Source: JALZKA01 sp963717635
Lineage (GTDB): Bacteria > Actinomycetota > Thermoleophilia > Solirubrobacterales > 70-9
Assembly (NCBI GenBank): GCA_963717635.1
Contig: OY970347.1
Location: 1,984,001-2,048,000 of the forward strand
Length of the DNA stretch: 64,000 nt
Reading direction: 5' to 3'
Made by a program: the position numbers and the translations under genes
Notes under the pieces: generated by a model
Told to the model about the DNA's origin: nothing
Seen by the model: only the letters and a program-made list of their open reading frames with translations
Databases searched by the model: none
Shown: piece after piece, positions 40,305-48,131 of the stretch
How positions within the stretch are numbered: the first letter of the stretch is position 1
How the letters are laid out: each line of letters opens with the position of its first letter

Positions 40305-40333
40305 TTGACTCTGCGTACAATCGGAAGTAGAGT
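40305..40333 (+). promoter_or_regulatory. Sigma-70-type promoter of the TetR gene
   Basis: TTGACT (40305-40310) and TAGAGT (40328-40333) are separated by exactly 17 bases. The -10 lies inside the first palindromic operator. Confidence 0.6.
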
Positions 40334-40372
40334 TCCGGTTCCGGTTGAAGACTATACGGAACTTGAGTTCCG
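40322..40372. promoter_or_regulatory. Two TetR operators between MFS and TetR genes
   Basis: CGGAACT-TG-AGTTCCG (40357-40372) is a perfect palindrome, and CGGAAGT-AG-AGTTCCG (40322-40337) is a near copy 35 bases away. A TATAGT -10 facing the MFS gene (40351-40356, minus strand) adjoins the perfect copy, so both directions could be repressed. Confidence 0.72.
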
Positions 40373-40390
40373 TTTGCATTCCGGCCGAAG

Positions 40391-41011
40391 ATGAACCCCG
40401 CCACCGCCGCCAAGAGCCCCGCCACTGCCAGCCGCGCTCCCCGCGCGGACGCGGTCCGCAACCGCACCGCGGTAGTCGAGGGGGCCCGCAAGGTGATGGC
40501 GAAGAAGGGCCTGGAGGCGCAGATGGACGAGATCGCGCGCGCCGCCAAGGTCGGCGTCGGCACCGTCTACCGCCACTTCCCGAACAAGGCCGACCTGATC
40601 GTCGCGCTGGCCGACTACCGGTTTCAGCGGCTGGCCGAGTTCGCTCGCGAGGCGCTGGCCGAGGACGATCCCGGGCCTGCGTTCGAGCGATTCCTGTTTC
40701 GCGCGGGCGAGCTTCAGGCCTCTGACCAGGCGCTCTCCGACGTCATGCGCGGCTACGAGGACGTGATGCCGGAGGCGGCCGAGCGCGCCGGCCTGCTGGA
40801 GCTGACCCGCGAGGTGCTGACCCGCGCGCAGGCCGCCGGGACGATCCGGCCCGACGTCGTGGCCGAGGACATTCCGATGGTGATGTGCGGCATCGGCACG
40901 ACCACCAACCACCCCGCGCCCTTCATCGGCCCGGACGCGTGGCGGCGTTTCCTGGCGATCGTGCTCGACGGGATGCGGACCCGCGATCGCGCGAAGCTGC
41001 CGCTCGTGTGA
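40391..41011 (+). CDS. TetR-family repressor of an MFS exporter
   Basis: This 206-residue regulator has a TetR_N domain at about residues 25-70 (VMAKKGLEAQMDEIARAAKVGVGTVYRHFPNKADL). Its C-terminal region contains HPAPFIGPDAWRRFLAIVLDGMR, a pattern seen in SBP56/TetR_C-type regulators of efflux. Divergent placement with two operators points to control of the adjacent DHA2 exporter and of itself. The inducer is probably an exported toxic compound. Confidence 0.9.
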   Translation: MNPATAAKSPATASRAPRADAVRNRTAVVEGARKVMAKKGLEAQMDEIARAAKVGVGTVYRHFPNKADLIVALADYRFQRLAEFAREALAEDDPGPAFERFLFRAGELQASDQALSDVMRGYEDVMPEAAERAGLLELTREVLTRAQAAGTIRPDVVAEDIPMVMCGIGTTTNHPAPFIGPDAWRRFLAIVLDGMRTRDRAKLPLV

Positions 41012-41016
41012 CGCAT

Positions 41017-43824
41017 CTACGGGCGCGTAGCATTCTCCAGCGCCAGTACGACCGAGCCGAAGGGCTCGCCCGTCGCGCGCTCGAGCCCGATCTCGCAGGT
41101 CCGGTTGGTCGAGACGTAGGCGTCGAACAGACCGAGCTCGGCCAGCTCGGCAGCCTGCGGCGCGGTTGCCGAAGCGGTCAGCTCGGGATTCAGCATGCCG
41201 CGGTCGCCCGCGAAGCCGCAGCAGGTCGCGTTCACCGGGACGACGGCTTCGTCGGCCAGCGCCCCGGCCAGCGCCTCGAGCCGCCGCACCAGCCCCAGGT
41301 GGCGAACGGCGCAGGTCGGATGCACCGCAACCCGGCCGAGCTTGCGGCGGATCTCGAGCTCCGGCAACAGACGCTCGAGCCATTCGACGGCATCCAGGAT
41401 CTCCAAGCTTGCATGGCGTTCGCGAAGCCCTTCCGGCAGCGCCGCGGCCGCCTCAGCGCCGAGACCGAGCGTGCAGGAGCTGGCGTCGCTGACCACCGGC
41501 AGGGCGCCCTCGTCGCTCCAGCGCCACAGCGCGGCGACCGTGCGCTCGGCCATCTCGGCATGGGCCGCCGCGTGCCCCTTTGAGCTGAACGGCACCGCGC
41601 AGCAGGCCCCCACCACGTCCGCTGGGATCCAGACCGGCATGCCGGCTCGGGCCGAGACGGCCACCAGGGCGTCCGGCAGGGAGGGGCCGGGGCCGGCTCG
41701 CTTCGAGCGGCCCATGATCCGGTTCGTGCAGGAGGGGAAGTAGACGGCGGCGGCGCCCTCGCGCCGGGTCTGGGGCAGCGGGGGCGCGGCCCGCGGCATC
41801 GCTCCACGGCCGAGGCGGTTCGCCAGCGGCCCGGTTCGCAGCCCGGCGCGCGACCCGCGCTCGACCCATGCCCAGTGCTGCGCCGCCTGGGCTGCGGCGG
41901 CCTGCGCCGGCCGCGAGTGTCGTTTGGCGCGGAGCTCCTTGACGAGCTTGCCGGTATCGATCGAGAGCGGGCACGCGAGCGCACAGGTTCCATCCGCGGC
42001 GCACGTCTCGAGCCCGTCGTAGTCGTACTCGCGCTCCAGCGCCTCGGCGACCGCCGAGCCCGCGGGCTGCCGGGCGATCTCGCGCCGCAGCACGATCCGC
42101 TGGCGCGGCGTCGTCGTCAGGTCGCGGCTCGGGCAGACCGGCTCGCAGAAGCCGCACTCGACACAGTGGTTGGCGACCTCCTCGATCTCCGGCGTCGTCA
42201 TCAGGTTGCGCAGGTGCACGCCCGGGTCCGAGTTCAAGAGCACGCCGGGGGCGAGGACGTTGCCGGGATCGGCCAGTCGCTTCACGCGCCACATCAGCTC
42301 GGTCGCCCGCTCGCCCCACTCGCGCTCCACATAGGGAGCCATGTTGAGCCCGGTTCCGTGCTCGGCCTTCAGCGACCCGTCGTACTTGCCGAGGATCAGG
42401 TCGACCAGCCCCTCCATGAAGCGCTCGTAGCGCTCCAGGTCCTCGGGCTTGGCGAAGTCAGGGGTGAGCATGAAATGCAGGTTCCCCGCCGACGCGTGGC
42501 CGGCGACCCCGGTCAGGAAGCCGTGCTCGCCCAGCAACTTTTGCATGTCGCCCGCCGCCTCGGCGATCCGCGCCGGCGGCACGCAGACGTCCTCGACGAT
42601 CAGGGCGGTACCGGGCGGGCGCAGCCGCCCGATCAGCCCGTGGAGCCCCTCGCGCACCCGCCAGTCCAGCTCGATCGCCTCCGGGTCGCGGTGCCACTCG
42701 GCCGGGCGAATCAGATTGCCCTCCCCCACCGCCCCCAGCACGCCTTGCTCGGCGGTCGCCAGCGCCGCCAGCTCGTCGCCCCCGAGCTCGACCAGGAGCA
42801 CCGCCGACTCCGGCGGCAGCTGCTGCCAGTCCTGCGGGGTGCCGGGGATGTTCATGCTGGCCACCATCAGCGCCGGCGCGACCATCAGCTCCACGGCCCT
42901 CGCGCCCAGCTCGACCAGCCGCGGCACCGGCTCGCAGGCCTCTCCGATGCCGGCGAAGTGAAGCCAGGCGGTGGTCGTGGCCCCGGGCAGGGGGACGGTT
43001 TCGAACGTCGCATCGCAGATCAGCCCGAGCGTTCCCTCCGAGCCGACCAGCAGGCGACGGAAGATCTCCAGCGGCTCGTCGGCGTCAAGGAACGCGCAGA
43101 GGCGGTAGCCGGTGGTGTTCTTGATCTCGAACTTGCGGCGGATCCGCCCGGCCAGCTCGGCATCGGCGCGGATTTCGTCCCGGATCTCGCCGAGGCCACG
43201 GGCGAGGTCGGGCTCGCTGTCGTCAAAGCGCTGCGCCGCACCGGCCTCGGCCGTGTCGATCACGCTGCCGCCGGCCGTGAGGAACGTCATCTCGGTGACC
43301 GTCGAATACGAGTCGGCCCAGGTGCCACACCGCATTCCGCCCGAGTTGTTGGCGATCACGCCGCCGACCGTCGCGATGTCGGTCGAAGCCGGGTCGGGGC
43401 CGAGCTTGCGGCCGTGCGGGGCGAGGATCCGGTTGGCGTGACCCAGCACGGTGCCCGGCCTGACCCGCGCCCGCGCGCCGCCATCCAGCACCTCGACCCC
43501 GCGCCAATGACGCCTCACGTCCACCAGGATCCCGTCACCCTGGGCCTGCCCGTTCAGGCTGGTGCCGCCCGCGCGGAACGTCACCGGGATGCCCTGGGCG
43601 CCCGCGTAGTCGACCACCCGCGCGACCGCCTCCTGATCGCGCGGCTGGACCACCGCACGCGGGATCAGGCGGTACGGACTGGCGTCGGTCGCGTAGCGGA
43701 TCAGGTCGGTGGCCCGCGGCAGGACCGCATCCGCGCCGACCAGGCTGGCCAGGTCCGCGCGCAGTGGCTCCGGCGTCCCGGACGCGACCCAGTCGGGCGC
43801 CCTGTCCGCTACGGCGTCGGCCAA
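41017..43824 (-). CDS. FAD/Fe-S 2-hydroxyacid (D-lactate type) dehydrogenase
   Basis: This is a fusion of about 935 residues. An FAD-binding oxidase domain comes first (FRAGGTSLNGQAQGDGILVDV, GVIANNSGGMRCGTW, LVGSEGTLGLI). Two [4Fe-4S] clusters follow (CVECGFCEPVCP and CAADGTCALACP), then two CCG domains (CCAVPFSSKG, CCGFAGDRG), as in Dld-II or GlcD-GlcF-type enzymes feeding quinone. The TTG at 43824 is proposed because it lies 14 bases after the decarboxylase stop with GAGG upstream. Co-transcription with benzoylformate decarboxylase suggests oxidation of mandelate or a similar 2-hydroxyacid. Confidence 0.88.
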   Translation of the reverse strand: MADAVADRAPDWVASGTPEPLRADLASLVGADAVLPRATDLIRYATDASPYRLIPRAVVQPRDQEAVARVVDYAGAQGIPVTFRAGGTSLNGQAQGDGILVDVRRHWRGVEVLDGGARARVRPGTVLGHANRILAPHGRKLGPDPASTDIATVGGVIANNSGGMRCGTWADSYSTVTEMTFLTAGGSVIDTAEAGAAQRFDDSEPDLARGLGEIRDEIRADAELAGRIRRKFEIKNTTGYRLCAFLDADEPLEIFRRLLVGSEGTLGLICDATFETVPLPGATTTAWLHFAGIGEACEPVPRLVELGARAVELMVAPALMVASMNIPGTPQDWQQLPPESAVLLVELGGDELAALATAEQGVLGAVGEGNLIRPAEWHRDPEAIELDWRVREGLHGLIGRLRPPGTALIVEDVCVPPARIAEAAGDMQKLLGEHGFLTGVAGHASAGNLHFMLTPDFAKPEDLERYERFMEGLVDLILGKYDGSLKAEHGTGLNMAPYVEREWGERATELMWRVKRLADPGNVLAPGVLLNSDPGVHLRNLMTTPEIEEVANHCVECGFCEPVCPSRDLTTTPRQRIVLRREIARQPAGSAVAEALEREYDYDGLETCAADGTCALACPLSIDTGKLVKELRAKRHSRPAQAAAAQAAQHWAWVERGSRAGLRTGPLANRLGRGAMPRAAPPLPQTRREGAAAVYFPSCTNRIMGRSKRAGPGPSLPDALVAVSARAGMPVWIPADVVGACCAVPFSSKGHAAAHAEMAERTVAALWRWSDEGALPVVSDASSCTLGLGAEAAAALPEGLRERHASLEILDAVEWLERLLPELEIRRKLGRVAVHPTCAVRHLGLVRRLEALAGALADEAVVPVNATCCGFAGDRGMLNPELTASATAPQAAELAELGLFDAYVSTNRTCEIGLERATGEPFGSVVLALENATRP

Positions 43825-43837
43825 CTCAGGCCTCGGG

Positions 43838-45436
43838 CTAAAACAGCCACATCCCGGGCGCGATCGGGACCTCGACCAGGCGCGGCGCACCCGAGCCGAT
43901 CGCGTCGCCGAGCGCCTCGACCAGGTCGTCACGGCCGCCGGTCACCTCCCGCGCAGGGACCCCGTAGCCCTCGGCTACCGCGACGCAGCTCAGCGCGGGC
44001 AGGTCCAGCCCGGGAGCGCCCTCGACCTCCTCGATCTCCGCGAACCACTTGAGGATCGCGTACTCCGAGTTGCGCAGGACGAGGAACGTCACCGGCACCG
44101 AGTAGGCCGCCGCACTCCACAACGCGGTGATCGCGTACTGCGCCGAGCCCTCGCCCACGACGCAGACGACCGGCCGGTCGGGCTGGGCGAGCTGCACGCC
44201 CACCGCAGCGGCGAGGCCGAACCCGAGGCCCCCGCCGGCGCCGAAGAAGTAGCTGCCGGGACGCGAGATCCGGAGTTGATGGCGCGCGGCGAGCGTCGAG
44301 GAGGGCGCCTCCATCACCAGGATGGCGTCCTCGGGGAAGGCCTCGGCCAGCGCGTTCATTGCCGCGGTGCCGGTGATCGGGTCGGCATCCTCGCCGGCGA
44401 CCGGGTCGGGCAGCGGCTCACCCGGGTCGCGATCAGATTCGCCGACGGCGCCGAGCAGGTGGAGCAGCGCGAGCTTGACGTCGCCAACGATCGCGTTCCC
44501 CATCGGCGCTCTGGCCGCTTCGTCGGGATCGCTGGTGATCTGGACCAGCTCCGCGCCCTCGGGCAGCAGGTCGCCCGGGATGTTGGGGTAGTACGGGAAG
44601 ACCGACGACCCGACGACCAGGATCAGGTCGTGGCCCTTCAGGGTCTCGGCGACGGGGCCGATCGCCGGCGGCAGGAGACCCCGGTAGTTGGGGTGGCTCT
44701 CGGGGAATCCGATCCGGCCGCCGCCGGTGGCCGGGACGGCGAAGACCGGCAGCCGCTGGCGCTCGACCAGCGCAACGCCCGCCTCCCACGCGCCTGAGGC
44801 ATCGATGTCCGGCCCGGCGATGAAGACCGGGTTGGCGGCGCTCTCGAGCGCCTTCGCCAGCTCGTTCATCGCATCCGGGTCCGGTCCCGAGGCCGCGCTC
44901 ACGGTGCGGGCGATCGCCGCTTGGACGTCGCCGTCGGCGACGTCGGCGTCCCAGTCGTCCATCGGGATCGAGACGAAGGCCGGGCCCTTCGCGGGCGTGT
45001 CGGCAAGGTGGATCGCGCGGCCCAGCGCCAGCGGCACATCGGCCGCGCGCGGCGGCTCGTAGCTCGACTTGACCAGCGGGTGCGGCATCCGGATCGCGTC
45101 GCGGTTGGTCAGGTTCGCCTGCAGCGTCATCAACGCGCGTGCCTGCTGGCCCGCCGTGACCAGCAGCGGCGAGTGGTTGGCCTGGGCGTTGAAGATCGCG
45201 CCCATCCCGTTGCCGACGCCCGGCGCCGTGTGCAGGTTCACGTGGCCGACGGTGCCGCTGGCCTGCGCGTAGCCATCCGCCATCCCGACGGCAACCGCCT
45301 CCTGGAGGCCGAGCACGTAGCGGAAGTCATCGGGGAAATCCGCCAGCATCGGCAACTCGGTCGAACCCGGGTTGCCGAACATCGTCGTCATCCCATGCCG
45401 GCGAAACAGGTCGTACGTGGCCTCGCGAACGTCCAC
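43838..45436 (-). CDS. mdlC: Benzoylformate decarboxylase-like ThDP enzyme
   Basis: This 532-residue thiamine diphosphate enzyme has the BFD pattern. GNPGSTELP carries the Ser expected in the active site, EAVAVGMADGYA carries the cofactor-activating Glu46, and LHTAPGVGNGMGA carries the active-site His. The ThDP motif is GEGSAQYAITALWSAAAYSVPVTFLVLRN followed by SEYAILKWF, very like MdlC. It would release CO2 from phenylglyoxylate or another 2-oxoacid. The GTG start follows a TAGGCT box by 6 bases, and the gene leads the operon with the FAD/Fe-S dehydrogenase. Confidence 0.88.
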   Translation of the reverse strand: MDVREATYDLFRRHGMTTMFGNPGSTELPMLADFPDDFRYVLGLQEAVAVGMADGYAQASGTVGHVNLHTAPGVGNGMGAIFNAQANHSPLLVTAGQQARALMTLQANLTNRDAIRMPHPLVKSSYEPPRAADVPLALGRAIHLADTPAKGPAFVSIPMDDWDADVADGDVQAAIARTVSAASGPDPDAMNELAKALESAANPVFIAGPDIDASGAWEAGVALVERQRLPVFAVPATGGGRIGFPESHPNYRGLLPPAIGPVAETLKGHDLILVVGSSVFPYYPNIPGDLLPEGAELVQITSDPDEAARAPMGNAIVGDVKLALLHLLGAVGESDRDPGEPLPDPVAGEDADPITGTAAMNALAEAFPEDAILVMEAPSSTLAARHQLRISRPGSYFFGAGGGLGFGLAAAVGVQLAQPDRPVVCVVGEGSAQYAITALWSAAAYSVPVTFLVLRNSEYAILKWFAEIEEVEGAPGLDLPALSCVAVAEGYGVPAREVTGGRDDLVEALGDAIGSGAPRLVEVPIAPGMWLF

Positions 45437-45442
45437 ACGCCC

Positions 45443-45448
45443 AGCCTA
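45443..45448 (-). promoter_or_regulatory. Leaderless -10 (TAGGCT) of the mdlC-like gene
   Basis: TAGGCT on the minus strand ends 6 bases before the GTG at 45436. Confidence 0.5.
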
Positions 45449-45494
45449 CGCGAGCCGGGGCGGAACGGCGTGCCGCGGGGTTGACGTCCTCGCC

Positions 45495-46440
45495 ATGAAC
45501 GAAGCGCTGTCCGAGAGTTGCGCTGACCGCAACATTTCGACAGCGCTTCGCGTTGCGCGGGTTGCGGCGCGGCGGGAGGGCGTCGTCAAGGAGGCGCAGC
45601 TCCGGGCGTGCGGACTCGATCGGTTTGCGGTTCGGCGCTGGGTGGCAACCGGCCGGCTGCATCGCCGCTACCCGGGCGTCTACACCGTGGGGCACACCGT
45701 GATCACTCCAACCGGTCGACTGGTGGCGGCGCTGTTCTACGGCGGCGATGGCGCAGCGTTGAGCCACCGAACCGCCGCGCACTGGTGGCAGCTGATCCCG
45801 CGGGCCCCGGCCTGGATTCATTTGAGCGTCCCTGTCCGGCGACGCCCGATGGACGGGATCGCGCTGCACCACCCGCGGCGTCTGGACCGTGTTCTCCACC
45901 ACCGCCTTCCGGTCACGCCGGTGGCCCGCACACTGCTTGACTTCGCCACCGACGCCTCGGTCAACGAGGTGAGGAAGGCCCTGGCCGAGGCGGACTACCG
46001 AAACCTGATCGACCTCGAAGAGCTCAAGTCGGTGATGGGGCAGGGCCGGCCGGGGAGTCGGACGCTGCGTAAGGCCCTTGCGGACCACCTTCCGGAACTG
46101 GCGAAGGCCGAGACGCCGCTCGAGGACGAGTTCCTGCTGGTGTGCGAGCGCTTCGGCTTGCCGCTGCCGGAGCCCAACGTGTGGATCGGGAGCTACCGGG
46201 TCGATGCGCTGTGGCGCGAGGAGCGCGTGGTGGTCGAGCTCGACGGCAAGGCCGCGCACTCGTCCGCGGCCCGGCGGATGACCGACCACGCCCGCGACCT
46301 GAAGCCTCCGCAGCCTCGGATACCTCGTCAGGCGCTACTCATGGCACCAGGTGTTCAGGACGCCAGGCGCGGTCGCACGCGACCTGCGAGGCACGCTGGA
46401 TGCGCGGCGATCCGGAAGCGATGTCGAAATGTTGCGCTGA
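45495..46440 (+). pseudogene. AbiEi-type winged helix/DUF559 Vsr-like nuclease, frameshifted
   Basis: The first frame gives an N-terminal winged-helix segment (VARREGVVKEAQLRACGLDRFAVRRWVATGRLHRRYPGVYTVG), as in AbiEi antitoxins. A PD-(D/E)xK-like nuclease core follows, with RVDALWREERVVVELDGKAAHS. After RDLK the frame is lost. Removing one base near 46305 restores LRSLGYLVRRYSWHQVFRTPGAVARDL and an end at TGA 46438-46440, 314 residues in all. Both termini are encoded by inverted copies of a hairpin repeat. The gene might be the nuclease of a small mobile unit. If the indel is real, this copy is dead. Confidence 0.75.
45501..45549 (+). repeat. Left hairpin repeat of the nuclease unit
   Basis: Outer arms GAAGCGCTGTC and GACAGCGCTTC pair perfectly. 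Inner arms GTTGCG and CGCAAC enclose a 5-base loop. The internal bulge CGAGA/ATTTC is unpaired. It lies in the coding sequence, giving ALSESCADRNISTAL. Confidence 0.75.
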
Positions 46441-46462
46441 GCGCAACCCTCGGACATCGCTT
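46416..46462 (-). repeat. Right hairpin repeat, inverted copy
   Basis: Outer arms AAGCGATGTC and GACATCGCTT pair perfectly. Inner arms GTTGCG and CGCAAC enclose a 5-base loop. Compared with the left copy, the C:G pair in the outer stem is A:T here, a compensatory change. The gene's TGA lies in the loop region. Confidence 0.75.
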
Positions 46463-46494
46463 TGCGCCGGGGACACCGAGGCGGGGGCGGCGGG

Positions 46495-46500
46495 TAGGGT
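46495..46500 (+). promoter_or_regulatory. -10-like TAGGGT of the CoA-transferase gene
   Basis: TAGGGT ends 9 bases before the GTG at 46510. Confidence 0.4.
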
Positions 46501-46509
46501 CCGGCGACC

Positions 46510-47838
46510 GTGGCCGAGACGCTCACCGCCGCCGATGCTGCCGCCCGCGTGGCGCCCGTCGACACGCTCGGGATTCCGCTCGCGACCGGGCAACCCGGCG
46601 CCTTCATGGCGGCGCTTGGCGAGCGCGACGACTGGCAGGACCTGAAGGTCTATGGCGCGCTTCTGGGGGTCGGCACGGAACTCTTCAACCACGAGCACGT
46701 GCACTACCTCTCCGGGTTCTTCGGCCCGTTCGAGCGGGCGCTCCGCGACCAGGGCGCCAACATCTCGTTCACCGCCGCCGACTTTCGCCGCTTCGCGCCG
46801 CTCCTGGAGGAGCAGGCGCCGCGCGTCATGGCCACGGCTGCGGCGCCGCCCGACGCCGACGGCTGGTGCTCGCTTTCGCTGCATGCGGGCGGCACCTCGA
46901 CCGAGCTGATCCGCGCCGCCAAGGATCCCGATCGGCTGCTGGTCGTCGAGGTCTCGCCGAACTACCCCCAGACCTTCGGGATCGAGCCGGACCACAGACA
47001 CGCGCTGCAGGTCGATGAGGTCGACATCCTGGTCGAATCCGACGCGGCGCCGCTGCCGCTCCCGGAAGCCGCCCCTGGAGATACGGATCGCCAGATCGCG
47101 CACCACGCGACCGCGTTCGTCGGCGAGGGCGCGACGCTCCAGACGGGCATCGGCACGATCCCGTCGGCGATCGCAGCCGAGCTGGCCAAGGGCGACGGCG
47201 GCGACTACGGCGTCCACTCGGAGATGTTCACCAACGGGCTGATGGCACTGCATCAGTCCGGCAAGGTCTCGAACGCGCACAAGGGCTGTTACGAGGGGGT
47301 CTCGGTGGCGACCTTCGCCGCCGGCAACGAGGAGCTCTACCGCTGGCTGCATCTAAACCGCGAGGTCGCGTTCCTGCCGGTCGAGCTGGTCAACTCCGCC
47401 GAGGCGATCGCCCGCAACCGCAGGATGGTCACGATCAACGGGGCGCTGGCGATCGACATCCAGGGCCAGGTCGTTGCCGACACGATCGACGGCGCCCAGT
47501 TCTCGGGCATTGGCGGCCACGAGGACTTCATCGCCGGGCCGGCCCTGGACCTCGAGGACCGCTCGTTGCTGTGCTTCCCGTCGACCTACACCGTGGATGG
47601 CGAGCTGCACTCGCGGATCGTGCCGTGGTTCGGCGCCGGCGCGGTGATCACGACGCCGCGCCACCAGGTGGACGTCGTGGTGACCGAGCACGGCGCTGCT
47701 GAGCTGCAGGGCAAGACGGTCCACCAGCGCGGCGAGGAGCTGGCCGCGATCGCCCATCCGGACTTCCGCGACGAGCTGCTGGCCGCAGCCGAGCGGGCAT
47801 CGGGCGGCAGGGCGCCATTCGACAAGGCGGAGAGCTGA
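46510..47838 (+). CDS. Acetyl-CoA hydrolase/transferase family protein
   Basis: This 442-residue protein belongs to the class I CoA-transferase family (4-hydroxybutyrate or acetyl-CoA:acid CoA-transferase type). Marks are LQTGIGTIPSAIAAELA, the active-site Glu in GVHSEMFTNGLMALH, INGALAIDIQGQVVAD and the C-terminal VTEHGAAELQGKTVHQRGEELAAIAHPDFRDEL. It moves CoA between acids. The GTG start follows a TAGGGT box. The next gene's ATG overlaps its TGA. Confidence 0.9.
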   Translation: MAETLTAADAAARVAPVDTLGIPLATGQPGAFMAALGERDDWQDLKVYGALLGVGTELFNHEHVHYLSGFFGPFERALRDQGANISFTAADFRRFAPLLEEQAPRVMATAAAPPDADGWCSLSLHAGGTSTELIRAAKDPDRLLVVEVSPNYPQTFGIEPDHRHALQVDEVDILVESDAAPLPLPEAAPGDTDRQIAHHATAFVGEGATLQTGIGTIPSAIAAELAKGDGGDYGVHSEMFTNGLMALHQSGKVSNAHKGCYEGVSVATFAAGNEELYRWLHLNREVAFLPVELVNSAEAIARNRRMVTINGALAIDIQGQVVADTIDGAQFSGIGGHEDFIAGPALDLEDRSLLCFPSTYTVDGELHSRIVPWFGAGAVITTPRHQVDVVVTEHGAAELQGKTVHQRGEELAAIAHPDFRDELLAAAERASGGRAPFDKAES

Positions 47839-48131
47839 TGCCACGCCTGCCGGGTCCCGGCAACATCCTCGGCCGCGTCGACAAGGTCCTGAAGAACGTC
47901 GATGAGCTGCTGGCCCGCGTCGACGGGACGCTCTCGAGCGTCGACGGGACATTGACCAAGGTCGACGGGACGCTCAACGAGGTCAGCGGCACCCTCGTTG
48001 AGGTCAAGGGGACCCTGGACGACGTCAAGGGCCTGTTGACCGACCTCGAGCAGGAGATGGCCCTGCTCAAGCAGGTGCCGGAGATCGCGGAGCAGGTTCG
48101 CGAGATCCACCGGATGGTCAGCGCCCGGTAA
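47838..48131 (+). CDS. Heptad-repeat protein of unknown function
   Basis: This 97-residue protein is mostly a run of 7-residue units based on V-D-G-T-L-x-x (VDGTLSS, VDGTLTK, VDGTLNE, VSGTLVE, VKGTLDD, VKGLLTD). This spacing predicts an amphipathic helix or coiled coil. The C-terminal end (QVPEIAEQVREIHRMV) is also helical. The ATG overlaps the CoA-transferase TGA as TGATG, so the two are coupled. No family is recognised. The 3' end overlaps the convergent membrane gene by 14 bases. Confidence 0.7.
   Translation: MPRLPGPGNILGRVDKVLKNVDELLARVDGTLSSVDGTLTKVDGTLNEVSGTLVEVKGTLDDVKGLLTDLEQEMALLKQVPEIAEQVREIHRMVSAR
47919..48044 (+). repeat. Six 21-bp tandem repeats in coding sequence
   Basis: Six consecutive 21-base units start GTCGACGGGAC or close variants at 47919, 47940, 47961, 47982, 48003 and 48024. 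Similarity falls toward the 3' end. Confidence 0.75.

Larger units (their letters stand above)
45501..46462 (+). mobile_element. Hairpin-bounded nuclease unit
   Basis: A gene for a Vsr-like nuclease is bounded by two inverted copies of a 47-49 base hairpin. 42 of 48 aligned positions agree. No transposase or target duplication is obvious. Classification as mobile is inferred from the repeat geometry. Confidence 0.45.

Noticed and set aside
41017..43824. Start further upstream giving a 971-residue protein
   Set aside because: The added residues are antisense-like, Arg/Ser-rich and overlap the mdlC-like coding end. A TTG with GAGG 14 bases after the stop fits better.
45501..46462. A standard IS element
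   Set aside because: No transposase is encoded and no target duplication is evident. The inverted ends are hairpins rather than simple terminal repeats.
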